This document shows positions 21,705 through 33,949 of a DNA stretch of 64,000 nucleotides, one piece after another; position 1 is the stretch's first letter; each line of letters starts with the position of its first letter. A program made the position numbers and the translations under genes. Source of the DNA: Erodium maritimum (taxonomy: Eukaryota > Streptophyta > Magnoliopsida > Geraniales > Geraniaceae); assembly GCA_963921825.1 (NCBI GenBank), contig OY997590.1:54116012-54180011 (forward strand), in the 5' to 3' direction. Below the pieces are notes generated by a model that was not told the origin of the DNA, searched no databases, and worked only from the letters and a program-made list of their open reading frames with translations.

Positions 21705-24294
21705 ATGTCTCTAACAATACAAGAGCTCAGTGGAGAAATGCCTGCAATAGTTAAACAACTTCACATTCAGCCACAGATCAACAATGGTAACAAAGGCAAA
21801 GGTACAACATTTCAAACTCCTTCCCCTACACACACAGACAAGACTCAACAATATTCACCAGGGGGTTGTACAAAGCAATTGGATGGCCAAAAAATGTTCT
21901 ATGATAGAAATTTTAAGCCTATTTCCTCTGGAAGAGATTCAACTCCCTCCTATGATAGTATTCATCTGGGCAGGGAAGAATTATACAATGCCTCTCCAAT
22001 TGTGGGTAAGCTTAATGCTAAAGACAACTCTGTTGAAAGGGGAATTGAAGAAGGATCTGCATCAATGGGATATCCTCCTCCAGGCTTTGAAAATGTCCTA
22101 CATCCTCCTAATATTCTAAAGAATCAGGCTCTCCTACCCACCACTACTCCAAAGTTCACAGCCTTTGTTCTCAACATCCCCCCAAAAGTCAACAATGAAT
22201 GGTTGGATGCAATCTTAGGCAATTGTAAAGGCTTCTTCAAATTTATGGTGGGATATAAACCTAATGTCAGAGGAAATTGGTATGGGTTTGTCTACTTTCA
22301 TTCCAAAGCTGATCTCGCTCAAGCAGTGTTTGAATTCAATGGCTTCAAAATAAGAAATCAAACTTTATTTGTGACTGAAGCCTGGGCTAAAAATAGGACT
22401 ACCAATACCACCTATTCTAGGCCACCTTCCCAGGGTCTTCACTACCAAGAAAAAACCTATGAAGAATACAAGCATCAAGGTTCAATAGTTTCTAAAAAAC
22501 AAAAATTATGGGAGGGAGCTCATCTTGCTTTGACACATTTAAACCTCTCAGTGGAGGCAATAATGAGAGAGATAGTTTTAGAGGGAATCTGTGAAGTTCA
22601 ACTCAAAGACCTAGGCAATAAGGTCATCCTAGTCTCTTGCCCTGATCCTCAATTTGATAAACATATGTTCTATGAAGATAGAGCTTGGTTACAACAATGG
22701 CTAACATTTATCCCTAGGAAAGAGGCACTGACTTCTAAGGGGGGTAAACTAACCTGGTTAGCCCTTCAAGGAATACCCTATCAAGGTTGGTGTGTTGAGA
22801 CCTATCAAGCAGCTGTGGTAATATATGAACAAGTTGTATACACCCATCCTAGCTCTGAGCAAGATCTACATATTCACACTGCCTTTGTGCTTGTCCATAC
22901 TCTATATCTAAAACCTATTTCAGAAGAGGTGAATATTACCCTGGGAAGAAAAAATTATAAAGTTCTAATCACTTCAGTGCATGCTAGTGATATTCCTGCT
23001 ATTCAGACCTCTGAATTCAGAAATCCTTTCAATGATGCCTCTACCTCAGATGATTCAAAACATACTGATTCAGGTTCCCCTTATGTCAGTAATTATTCAA
23101 AAGAGCTACATACATTGAATGAAGAGACACAAGATCTTACTCTCTCTATCTCTCAGACTAATAATATAGAGGAGGGTTCTTTGGGCAAGCATTTACTTCC
23201 TAATGATGATGAAGGGCAGGATCTGGTGGATCCTATTATTGTCAGCCCAAGATTGGAACAAGAAGTTGGTAATAGGCTTTCTGTCATCAATGAAGCCATG
23301 TAAGCAGAAAGGGAATTTAATTGCTACAGAAGTTATTGTGCCCTCAGTTATTGCTATTTCTAGTACCAATCAAGGAATGATGAAGGATCAGTGGTTGTTT
23401 GTGAAAGATACATTTGATTGTGAAGAAAGGATTTTAGAGACCATTAATGTCTTTGAAAGAGAAGCTTTGGGTTGGGAAAGTAATATTCAGACCAATTGCT
23501 TAATTGCTACAGTGCCTGTTTCTGTCAAGCCTCACTCTCAGACAACAACAGTAGATTCTCAACTCCCTACAGTGTTTTCTCCTCTTCAGTCACAAGTTTA
23601 TCCCTCTAATCATCCATTAGAGCAAACTAATCTAGTTCATACAACTGTTGACAAGACTATGGCAACCAATAAGTTGATAGAAGACACTTCAACATCATGG
23701 GTAATTGAAGATCATTTAATGAATCAAAAGGCTTTACCAATTATGGACCCTACTCAAGAGAAAAGTACTCCTTTTACAGCTGCATCTGATTTGGGATTAG
23801 ACTTAATCCTCCCTCTCTCTTCACAAGAGGGTCCACAAGGACTGGATTTTTTGGAAACAGGTCTAGACATCTTCCCTAAATCTACTTCTCCTCTACACTC
23901 TCCCCAAGCAAGGGAAGTCTCAGATTTTCTTTGTCTGAACCCTACACCACTTAAAGACACTCCAAAAATCAAATTAGGGGGGAAGAAAAAATCACAAAAA
24001 TTACAAGCAAAATCTTATGGGACTAGATCTAAAGTGAAAGGGAAAGAGGCTGGCAATCTACAGAGAGACTCTCAAAGGGCAATTTTTTTAAATGAAGATT
24101 CAGCGGCAAAGAGGGCTTGGGGGTTTGGAAAATCTATTGGGATGAAGTCCAAATTAGATGATGATACTACAATAAGAATGCTAGAAGGTCTAGATGATTA
24201 TAATCATTTCAAGGAATTGGAAGAACTAAATGAGGAAGAGGCTGATACTGGTTCTTTAATGGGGGATAATCCAATTCATCTTTCTTCTCCATAA
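21705..24294 (+). pseudogene. LINE ORF1 (RRM plus DUF4283-like), one frameshift
   Basis: The first frame (21705-23303, 532 aa) has an RRM fold at about residues 150-228, with an RNP2-like FVLNIP and an RNP1-like WYGFVYFHSKADL. A DUF4283-like region follows, marked by VQLKDLG, ILVSCPDP and LALQGIPYQGW. It ends early in a TAA. The protein continues in another frame (23203-24294) through a Ser/Pro-rich region to SAAKRAWGFGKSIGMK near the C-terminus and stops at 24292-24294. A single indel near 23.2-23.3 kb explains the break. ORF1 would coat LINE RNA and bind nucleic acid. N-terminal sequence before the RRM is low-complexity. Confidence 0.85.
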
Positions 24295-24300
24295 ATCACC

Positions 24301-27300
24301 ATGCTGTTCCTCTCATGGAATGTGAGAGGAATCTCCTCTGATCAAAAGAGGAGAAATCTCAGTGCCTTGATACACAAGCAAAGTCCAGAGTTCATACTTA
24401 TACAGGAATCCAAATTACAAAAAAATGCCAAGAAATTTCCCAAGATTATGTGGCCTCTCTTCAGATTGGGAAGCCTCTGCTATAGACTCTAATGGAGCAG
24501 CAGGAGGTATCATTTCCATGTGGAAAAAAATCTGAATTCATTATATCAGCTATAAAACCTATCCAAGGAGCCCTGATTTGGTTTGGCCTGAGTTCCCTAC
24601 TCCAGAAACCCTGTTGTATTGTTAACATTTATGCCCCCACTAATGCTCACACCAGAGCTGAATTATGGAGGAATATTGCATCAGAACTCTCTGATCAATC
24701 CCTAGAAACTCTCTTGATCTTAGGGGGGGATTTTAATGCTATACTATCATCTGAAGATAGATCAAGTCAGAGGAGAGGTGGATCATAAATGGCAAATTTT
24801 CAACGATTACTAGACAATCTAGGTTTAATTGATCTCCCTCTACAAGGGGGGAAATATACTTGGTTTGGTCATGGGTCTTCAGCCTCCAGAATAGATAGAT
24901 TCATTGTCTCAAGTGAATTAATTTCCCTCCTTCCCTCATTAACACAAGCCTTCCTTCCAAGGTCCATAACAGATCATCGTCCTTTGATACTGCACAACAA
25001 AACTCTAGATTGGGGCCCAAGACCATTTATATTTCTTAATATTTGGTTGGAAGATCCTAGATTCCTACCTGCAATCTCTACATTCTGGTCCAGCTACAAT
25101 ATTACTGGTACCCCTCATTATATCCTATGGATGAAGCTTAAACTAGTCAGAGCTGATATCAAGATATGGAATCTGGAGGTGTATGGTCTTCTAGAAGCTC
25201 AGATCCAACAACTGACCTTAGCCATCAATGAGTTGGACAATCTAGTGGAAGTCCGGGTACTTACTTCTGAGGAATGTTCTGAAAGGGGGGCTCTTAAAGC
25301 TGAAGACATCAGGAAATAGAAATTGTTAGCTAAACTGTGGGGTCAAAAATCCAGAAGAAAATGGTTTGATGATGGTGACAAAGGCTCTAACTACTTTCAC
25401 AGAATTGCAAATTACAATGGGAGTAAGAAAAGGTTATCCATTATTTGTTTTGAGGGGACTACTTTATCTGATCCTGATCTTATCAAAGCTGCAGCTTCTA
25501 TACACTTCCAAAAATGTTTTACCAAAACCAATTCAGATATTATTAAGCTTCAAGATCTCTCTTTCAATGCAATTACAGTACAAGAAAAGGATTGGCTAGA
25601 GAGTCCATTTCTAGAGACAGAGGTCCTCCAGGCTCTATTAGCTTGTAATGGAGATAAAGCTCCAGGACCTGATGGCTTCACTATTAGGTTCTTTCAAGCA
25701 GCCTGGGACATAATCAAAGCAGACTTTATGCTTTTCTTATAGGAATTCTATAATACTGGCCAATTGGGCAAAGGAATTAATTCCTCATTCCTAGTCCTAA
25801 TCCCTAAAGGTTCCTCCCCTTTGACTTTTAATAATTTTAGGCCAATCAGTCTTATGGGAGGCCCCTACAAAATCCTCTCAAAATTGCTCTCCACAAGGCT
25901 CAAAGTGGTTGTGAACAACCTGGTGGGAGATGAACAATCAGGGTTTCTGGCTGGTAGACAGATCATTGATGGGATACTAATAGCCTCAGAAGTGGTCAAT
26001 TATATCAAAAAATCAAAGTCCAAGGCACTTATATTCAAAGTAGATTTTCAAAAAGCTTTTGACAGTGTTAGCTGGTGCTATGTGATGCAAATTCTAACCC
26101 AAATGGGATTTGGGATTAAATGGAGATTGTGGATGATTTCATGCTTCAGAGCCTATATGTATGTATTAATAAATGGATCTCCTACCAAAGATTTCCAAAT
26201 GTCTAGAGGATTACGACAAGGTTGCTCACTCTCTCCCCTCATTTTTGTCCTAGTAGCAGAAGGGCTAAACCAAATTATGAAATCAGGGATCTCCAATAAT
26301 TTATTTCAGGGAATTAAATCTTCAGCTACAGGTCCTATTATATCTCACTTACAATTTGCTGACGACTCAATTTTTTTCATCCAAGCTATTCCTGATCAGG
26401 TCAGATGCCTCAAATATGCCCTTTCCATGTTTTTCTCAACTTCAGGCTTAGCTGTTAATTATGAAAAATCTCAGCTTATTCCTATGAACCTATTTGAGGG
26501 AGAAGAATAGATTATCTCCTCAATTATTCATTGGTCTATAGTCTCTCTGCCTATAATTTATTTGGGATTCCCCCTAGGTGGTAATACAAACAGAATCCAA
26601 ATCTGGGAGCCAATTATCCAAAAATTCAAAAACTCATTGGGTCTATGGCAAGCAAAACACCTATCCTTGGGGGGGAGAATCACTTTGATTAAATCTACTC
26701 TGGGAGCACTTCCATTATACTACTTTTCTGTTCTTAAAGCTCCAAAAGGGGTTATCAGGAAAATGGAGAGATGGCAAAGAAAATTCCTATGGCATGGTAA
26801 AATCACAGGTCAAGGTTGTTGCAAAATTCTCTGGGAGAAGGTTTGTAAATCTAAACAAGAGGGAGGTCTGGGTATTAGAAAACTTTCAAGTATGAATGTG
26901 CCCTTGTTAGCAAAATGGTGGTGGAGATATGCTTTAGAGAAAAATGCTCTCTGGAAATTAGTCATAGCTGGTAAATTTGGCTGGGGGCCTAATGATTGGG
27001 ATTTATCCAAGTTTACTGAAGTAGGTCTTCGAGCTTCATAGCTCATATTCTAAATTTATTCAAGGAACCTAGATTTGAAGAATTGTTTGGCTCTAAAGGA
27101 CTTCACTGGAAAGTTGGTAAGGGGGACAGAGTTTATTTCTGGTTGGATGCTTGGTGGGGGGATACAGCTCTAAAGCATCTATTCTTTAGGCTATTTTATC
27201 TTGCTCAATCAAAAAGTATGTTGGTCTCAGAAGCCTGGGATGGTTTAACATGGGATGTGGACTTCATTAGATCCCCAAGGGGCAGAGCAGATCAAGATTG

Positions 27301-27985
27301 GGAAACTCTCACTTCAATTCTAAATGGAATCAGACTCTTTGATCATGAAGATGTCCTCATATGGGCATGGGACCCTAAAGGCTTCACAGTCAGGAAATTG
27401 TACTCATTATTAGAGCACTATGGATCCCAATCCTCCACTATATCTGAATGGAGCAATTTACTATGGATCCCTGGTCTCCCCCCTAAGATTACAACATTCT
27501 CATGGTTGGCTTGCCATCAAGCAATACCATCCAAATGTTTTTTTAGAGGCAAGAAGGCTTACCTTATCATTACAGGAATTGCTATGTCCTATTTGCCTAG
27601 GGGATCTAGAGGATGAAAACCATATTCTATTAAATTGTTCAAGAGCTTGGATGGTTTGGTCCTTAATTGCTAAATGGTGGGGGATTCACCTAGTCATTTC
27701 TAGTTCAGTGAAACACAATTGATCACTTGGCCTATATTACAAAAGAGGAAATACAAGAATAATTGGCTACAAATTTTCCATCTCACCTTATGGCAATTAT
27801 GGCTTGCCAGAAATGCTAGGATCTTCAAGGGTGAAAGCTCCACTGCCGAGGAAATCTATCACAAAATCCTGCAACAATCTTACAGTTGGGAATGGACCTA
27901 TTTTCACAAAACAAGAAAGTATTTCACAATCATTAACTGGCAAATTGACCCCAAAGCTTGGTTGGACTGGAAATTACTTACCTGA
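24301..27985 (+). pseudogene. LINE ORF2 (AP endonuclease, RT, zf-RVT), broken
   Basis: It starts MLFLSWNVRG at 24301, six bases after the ORF1 stop and in its frame. The endonuclease shows NIYAPTN, GGDFNAIL, SRIDRFIVS and TDHRPL. RT shows KAPGPDGFT, FRPISLMGG, FKVDFQKAFDSVSW, GLRQGCSLSPL and the LQFADDSIFF catalytic box. Thumb and zinc-binding blocks follow (LLAKWWWRYALEKNALW; CPICLGDLEDENHILLNC). From 24492 to 27041 one frame is kept, with only four in-frame stops (near 24787, 25318, 25741, 26509). Frameshifts lie near 24.47, 27.03 and 27.55 kb. Catalytic residues of endonuclease and RT are otherwise present. Confidence 0.92.
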
Positions 27986-28763
27986 TAATTGGGGTTGGGG
28001 GTTCTGGGCTGGTTTTCGGGTGGTGGTGAGTGATGCGAGTGGTGAGGCTCTTCTTTTGATATTGGGGGTTCTCGAGAGTGGGTAGCTCGCTGCTGTCTCT
28101 GTGTGTGGGTAGATTTTTCCTAGCTTTGAGAGTCTTGGAGTGTTTTGGCTTGCTTCTTTGTGCAGGTTTCCTGGAGGTCTTCATCCTCCCTGTTGGGCTC
28201 CTTCTTGGAAGCTCACTTGAGTCCCAATTTGGTCGTCCCGTCGCCAAGCCTTTGAAATCGTCCTTCCGGCGTCCCTTTGTTACATAATTGAAGTCAAGAT
28301 TCGATTCGATTCCCCAGTCAATTCTCTTCATCCGCCGGCCGAGATGTTGACGATCATCGTCCTTCTTCGTCCTTCTTCCCAATCCAAGCTCCGGCGCCTG
28401 ATAGTTGCTCAGATCCAGACGACTTGTGTTTTTTGGTACTTCTCAGCTTTTCCCCAATTCAGACAACTAAAGACTTCACACTCAGGGCTTTAGTTGAGAG
28501 GTTTCATAAATTTACCCTCATGTTTTGTTCACTTCAATTTGGTCCTCTACACTCAAGGATCAAAGATAAAATTTCTTTACCCTTTAGTATACTAGGGTTC
28601 CGGGGCCTTCACTCTCATGCCTCGTTCACATTATTACTATAATTTTCAAGACGGGTTTGGATTTTGTGTTTGATCTGTAGTCAGATCATAATTGTACTCC
28701 TTTTTATCCTCTAAAGAGGTTTTAATTTAAAATTTGCTTTGCCGATAAAAAAAAACACAGTAT

Positions 28764-29148
28764 CAGTATGAACTGCTCATCTACTCAGGTATCAAAGTTT
28801 CATATGAACAAATTCATTTCTCATAGGCCCGAAACCTGGTACGTGCCTTAACGACCAAATGAAAAATTACAAGCTTGGAGCTTGATACTTTCTTTTTATA
28901 TCCAAACGACAAATTACAAGTTTGGAACTTGATACTTTCCTTTTATGGACAAACGATAAATTCCAAGTTTCATGCCCGGACTTGCCCTTTTTGGTCAAAC
29001 GATAAATTAAAATCTTGGAGCTTGATATTTGCATCTTATGGCCGAATGATAAATCATAGGCCTGAAGCTTGATTCTTGCCTATACGGACAAACGATAAGT
29101 CAAATGTCTAAAGCTTAATACTTGCTTTTATGGTCGAATGACAAATCA
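28764..29148. repeat. Degenerate tandem repeats, about 60-bp unit
   Basis: Successive units share AACGA(T/C)AAATTA, CAAG(C/T)TTGGAGCTTGATA and CTTTTATGG. At least five degenerate units are visible. The series continues after the solo LTR at 41097-41240 (for example ACCACAGGCCTGAAGCC). The two blocks were joined before the LTR inserted. It resembles the 3' non-coding repeats of some Copia elements, but that identity is uncertain. Confidence 0.6.
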
Positions 29149-29666
29149 TGTAATAACCACTCCCGGTCAACGCCAGTCAAACCTGCGAAAAACAGGAAAA
29201 TTTAAAATTTTTAAGACTGACACTTAATTGAACCTAAAATGACCCCGAGTGTCATACCGGACTTAAGTTGACCCCGTTATCGACCATAGTGAGTTCCGGT
29301 GGACTCAAGGCAACTTTCTGATCAATTTGGAAAATGTTGACTTTTCGTTGGAAAAGTCAACCGAGCGACGTTTTGGTCCATTCGAGGACCGTTTGGGATC
29401 CAAAAAGCTTAGCTGTCGTCGCAGAGGTCTTAGTTGAGCCGTTTCCTTGTAGCACGTCAAGTTTCGTAATTTTTGGGAAAAAGTGCCCGTTCGGGGCCCG
29501 AAACATCCGATTTTCGCGAATCTGATTGGAAAATATCTTCTAGATATTGTTCCAAAAAGGTATGGGACCCACCTTGCCACTTGTCAACCAAGTGGTGGTG
29601 TTAGTTTTGGGGGGAAAATAAAGATGAGAGGTCTAAAGGGGGGGTTCGGCCATTAAGTCAAAAAAT

Positions 29667-29760
29667 AGGAAAAAAAAAGAAAAAAAAAAGAAGAAAAGAG
29701 TTAGTGTTTTTAGAAAGAGAAAGAAGAGAGAAGGAAGAAGAGAGAAAAAGAGAGAAGAAG
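29667..29760 (+). repeat. Homopurine tracts in the long LTR
   Basis: 29667-29700 (34 bases) and 29712-29760 (49 bases) contain only A and G, separated by 11 bases. The same feature appears as a pyrimidine tract in the inverted copy at about 42860-42935. Homopurine DNA can adopt triplex structure. It lies in the first fifth of the LTR. Confidence 0.8.
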
Positions 29761-30896
29761 CTTGGGTCTTGCCACTATTCACACTCATCCATCCATTGGA
29801 TCGTCTCAAGGCAAGGAGCAATCGAACTCCCCTCATCCTCCTCTACGGTATACACCAAACCGATTCTCGTTTTGATTAATTTTGAAAGTTAGGTTTTGTG
29901 TAAAAACTATTAGTTTAGGGTGTATTGAGGTTGGGGGAATTGTTGGAGACGTTTTGGAGGTGTTTGGAGGTGAAGGAGAACGTTTTCCGACGACCAGGAG
30001 CTCGGGAGGAGCTCCGGCCACCATAGGGGGTGGCCGGCCACCATGGGAGGTGGCTGGCCGGAGCTAGGGCCGGCCACCACCATGGTGGGCCGGGCCCATT
30101 TAAGCCCTACGGCCCACGGCCAAGTTGGGCCGGGTGGGGCCCACGTGCTCGGGTGCTCGGTATAGTGTTGGGGAGGTTTAAAACGTTCCCCGGACCATTT
30201 ATCCATAACCGAATCAAAAATTGGAAAAGTTATAATTAATGGGTTTTAGAAACTTGAAACGTTAATTAATTGACTCGGAAGTCGGAATTTGATTCTGTCA
30301 AGTACATTGGGACCCTTGAATTATTCTAAGACCGTAGAAACGAAAACGGGAATTTTTGGAGCCCCGGAAGGGCATTTACAAAACCCGGGCAGATTCGCCA
30401 TGTCGGGCGAATCGGGCCTTTACGGATCCCTTATCGACAATGTTGAGTATTTGGGGAGTTTGGGAGTGATCGACATTTTCGGGGTTAAGTTTGGGCATCA
30501 AGTTCAATGATTTTCAGTTTATTCCTGCGAGTTGTTAAGTGCCTTAAAATTGTGTTCTTTTAGATCGTGCCACGGACCGAGGCAAGGGAAAGTTGGGTGA
30601 GTGACTGAGATCATCACCGGAGCTCGTTGGTTGGCTTTTGGAAAACACGCACGAGGTAGGGAAAAGTAGCCGGATCTCGGCCTTGACTAGGGAAAGTTAA
30701 CAGTAGAATTGCATGTGACACCGGGGTGTCGTGGGTTAAGTAAGTTTATCGAATATTAGAAAAACATGATACGGGAATGTATCGTTTATGAGAAAAGCAT
30801 GTGACACTTAGTAGTGTCGTAGGAGCAGAGAACTTATCGATATTAGAATTACTGGAGGCATATGACCATGCCCGAAGGTTGACTGTTTACTTTATG

Positions 30897-31163
30897 TCTT
30901 GGGTGGCCATGAGAGCCCGTGTATTAATGTTGGTGTCTTGGGTGGCCATGAGAGCCTGTGTATTATTGTTGGTGTCTTGGGTGGCCATGAGAGCCCGTGT
31001 ATTATTGTTGGTATCTTGGGTGGCCATGAGAGCCCGTGTATTAGTGTTGGTGTCTTGGGTGGCCATGAGAGCCTGTGAGTTATTGTTGGTGTTTTGGGTG
31101 GCCATGAGTGCCCGTGGGGTGTTTAAACCCGTGTCTTTACCTTGGTGTCTTGGGTGGCCATGA
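30897..31163 (+). repeat. 39-bp minisatellite, open reading frame throughout
   Basis: TCTTGGGTGGCCATGAG starts recur at 30897, 30936, 30975, 31014, 31053 and 31092, exactly 39 bp apart. The period is a multiple of three, so the array reads in frame as repeats of a 13-residue unit (SWVAMRARVLLLV). Looser, longer units continue to about 31640. The open frame is probably a by-product of repeat structure rather than a gene. Confidence 0.88.
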
Positions 31164-31816
31164 GTGCCTGTAGGGTTGTTGAACCCGTGTCTTTACTGTT
31201 GGTGTGTCTTGAGGGGCCATGAGTGTCTGTAGGGTTGTTGAGCCCGTGAGTTACTGCTTGTATGTCTTGGGAGGCCGTGAGTGCTTGTAGGGTTGTTGAG
31301 CCCGTGAGTTACCGTTGGTGTGTCTTGAGAGGCCGTGAGTGCCCGTGGGGTTGTTGAGCCCGTGAGTGACTGTTGGTGGTTTTGAGTGGCCGTGAGTGCC
31401 CGTGGGGTTTTTGAGCCCGTGAGTTACTGTTGGTGTATCTTGGGAGGCCGTGAGTGCCTGTGGGGTTGTTGAGCCCGTGAGTTACTGTTGGTGTGTTTTG
31501 GGTGGCCATGAGTGTCGTGGGGTTGTTGAGCCCGTGAGTTACTGTTGGTGTGTTTTGGGTGGCCGTGAGTGCCGTGGGGTTGTTGAGCCCGTGAGTTACT
31601 GTTGGTATCTTGGGTGGCCATGAGTGCCTGTGAGTGTTGAACTTGTGTTGTGACTGGTTGTTGAACTTGCTTGTGATTGTGATTGTGGTTACCTGAGGTT
31701 GGGGGCCCGCTTCATGAAACGGGGGTCCACGAGCACACGCGTCTGCATGTTCAGACGGGGTAGGGGGCCCGCCCGATAAGAAAGGGGTCCTGGCCGCGCG
31801 TGTGTGGTTTGGGGTT

Positions 31817-32070
31817 GTGAGCATTCTTTGGATGGCTTGACCGAGTTAGAGTCTCGGGAGGTTGCGAGCGTTCTTTGGCTAGCCTGACCGAGTTAGAGTC
31901 TCGGGAGGTTGCGAGCGTTCTTTGGCTGGCCTGACCGAGTTACAGTCTCGGGAGGTTGCGAGTGTTCTTTGGCTGGCCTGACTGAGTTAGAGTCTCGAGA
32001 GGTCGCGAGCGTTCTTTGGCTGGCCTGACCGAGTTAGAGTCTCGGGAGGTTTCGAGCGTTCTTTGGCACT
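31817..32070 (+). repeat. 47-bp minisatellite
   Basis: Units starting near 31864, 31911, 31958, 32005 and 32052 repeat every 47 bp and contain GCGAGCGTTCTTTGGCT, CCTGACCGAGTTAGAGTC and TCGGGAGGTT. A related array, inverted, occurs at about 61970-62160 in the LTR at the right end of the window. Confidence 0.88.
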
Positions 32071-32236
32071 GAGCAGCTGGCAGGAATATGATCCTTTATG
32101 ATCTTGTTTGGAGTGCGATCCTTTGTGATCTTGTTTGGTGTTGCGTATTTATCTGTCATGTCTTTGGAGGAGGTCGTCAATGGTTTTGTCGGGTTTACAT
32201 CACGAGTCCGAGTGTTGAGTCTGTTGAGGAAGGTAA

Positions 32237-33924
32237 TGTTGGGTCTCGAGGTAGGGTTGGAGATGAACCAACTCGCAGCGGAAAATCAATGAAAACCAAG
32301 AGACAATTAAAACCATGAAACAACTAACAAAGAATGGATTAACAAGAGAAAAATTCAGCACTAGTTCTTACCAAAACAAGAACACCGGTTAACGAATGAT
32401 TGGCTTGAGTCTCCAAGACGCCTACGTATCCACATGGGAATCAAAGCCACGTAGTTCTTCTCTTTGAGGACTCAAGAACACAAACATGGAGGTGGAAACT
32501 AGCCAAACCCGAAATGGCCATGGAAGAGGGAGAGAAAATGTGTTTCCTATTCTTGTCTTGTGTTTGTTATGTTGAAAAAAGATGACTTAAACATAACAAA
32601 ACCCATACTTGTCCAACTAAAGGCATGGGACAAGTATGGTGTCAAGTAAGGTGTAAATAGGACAAAGTATGGCAAGACAAGATTGGGTTAGGTGGTGAAT
32701 CACCAACACCTTAATCCTTGTCTTGCTTACTTAGTACTAATTAATCAAGACTTGATTAATTAGTTGCATGGGCCTTGGTTGCATGGGCCTTTCATGGGCC
32801 TCTTGGAACATGGCCCGTGTCCATTTCCAACGAGGTCCCGTGATTCGCTCATCGCCTCCATGCCTTCCATACCGGAAATGTCCAACATTATCCGACGCGA
32901 TCAATCCCAAGACTCCAAGCCTCGTCTCGATCTGTGAAGTCCTATTCACTTACGGGCACATGACCCAAAACCCAGTTTTGGTCATGTCCCGAGACAACTC
33001 CCTTTTGGCCATTCTCCATAAATGTGTCAATGAGTTTCATCCTCCGGTGTGACCCTTAGGTTTATGCATGTCAATAGATCAACGTAAAATCCCATTTTAC
33101 TTGATCCTATTTAAGTGGCAACTAACGAGACTTTAGTATTGCCTGACACTACATAACGAATCGACCCTGTCGATTCTAACCTTTCCGTCGTCCCTGTCAT
33201 TATCCTTTTATCTCCGATATCCTGATTGAGATAAGGCATAGAGCCGTCATCCTTATTATTCTCAATCACCGTTCCTTGATATGTGAGATGACTGAAGATA
33301 TGATACCTAGTATCATGTGCATGGCCATGCTATTCTTCCAGTCACTCTCGATCAAGTGGCCGAGAACCGATATCTTTCCCATACCTTAGTATGAGGGATA
33401 AATCCCTTAGCCGTCTTTCGTGTCACTCATGTAGCCCGTCCCCAAGCCAATCCTGGCCGTTATGGAAGCTCTGTTACGGACAACGTTAGGCTCAGGTCAA
33501 ACTCAGTTGTTGACTACATAGCGATCACAAAGACTCCTTGGTCTAAGGATACATGACAAGCTACAACACTGAATATGTTCATGACTTAATCTATGGCACA
33601 TATTCAGGGCGGGTCGTCCAATATCATGTCCCACATGATATCTATGATCAGACTCCGAAATCCCATTCCAATGACTAACAGAACGTAAGCCATAAAGAGC
33701 CATCTTTCATACTAGTCGCTTCTAGTGAAGCTTTGTTGACTAGGGACCCATCGAGTGTGATCTATCTCGATCTATGGTTCTATTCGCATGGTGGGCATAG
33801 ATCAGAGCACACATCGATATATTACTCCAACACATAAGTAATATAAAGCCGCTTTAATTTTATTGCTAACGATGATATATACATTTGGACATTTAGGATT
33901 GAACTACGGGCACTAAGACTAACA
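32237..33924 (-). repeat. 3' LTR of the young Copia element
   Basis: In plus orientation it starts TGTTGGGTCTCGAGG and ends GACTAACA. In sense it therefore runs from TGTTAGTC to CCCAACA. It is 1688 bp, identical in length to its partner. The open frames of 70, 94 and 66 codons inside it recur unchanged at +6762 and show no gene-like features. Confidence 0.95.
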
Positions 33925-33936
33925 ATCTCCCACTTG
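33925..33936 (-). other. Copia polypurine tract
   Basis: On the minus strand CAAGTGGGAGAT directly precedes the 3' LTR (TGTTAG...). This is the usual form and position of a Copia plus-strand primer. Confidence 0.85.
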
Positions 33937-33949
33937 CCCTAGTTCCAAT

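Larger units (their letters stand above)
21070..28755 (+). mobile_element. Near full-length LINE (copy 1), TSD AACACAGTAT
   Basis: The element is bracketed by AACACAGTAT at 21060-21069 and 28754-28763; the first one or two A merge with the tail. It contains tandem 5'UTR units, ORF1, ORF2, a 3'UTR (27986-28745) and the 3' end TTTGCTTTGCCGATA plus a short A run. At about 7.7 kb it is the most complete LINE here. Clade features are ORF1 with an RRM, and ORF2 with AP-type endonuclease, RT and RT zinc-binding domain, as in plant L1 elements. It is inactive because of stops and frameshifts. Its 3' end sequence matches that of LINE copy 3. Confidence 0.93.

Noticed and set aside
30801-31163. A 120-codon protein of 13-residue repeats
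   Set aside because: The 39-bp period of a minisatellite makes it open automatically; no promoter, start context or related protein supports a gene.
32737-33052. Open frames of 70 and 94 codons, repeated identically at 39499-39814 and similar at 54161-54560 and 60740-61024
   Set aside because: All lie in Copia LTR copies; they overlap in opposite strands and are repeated only because the LTR is.
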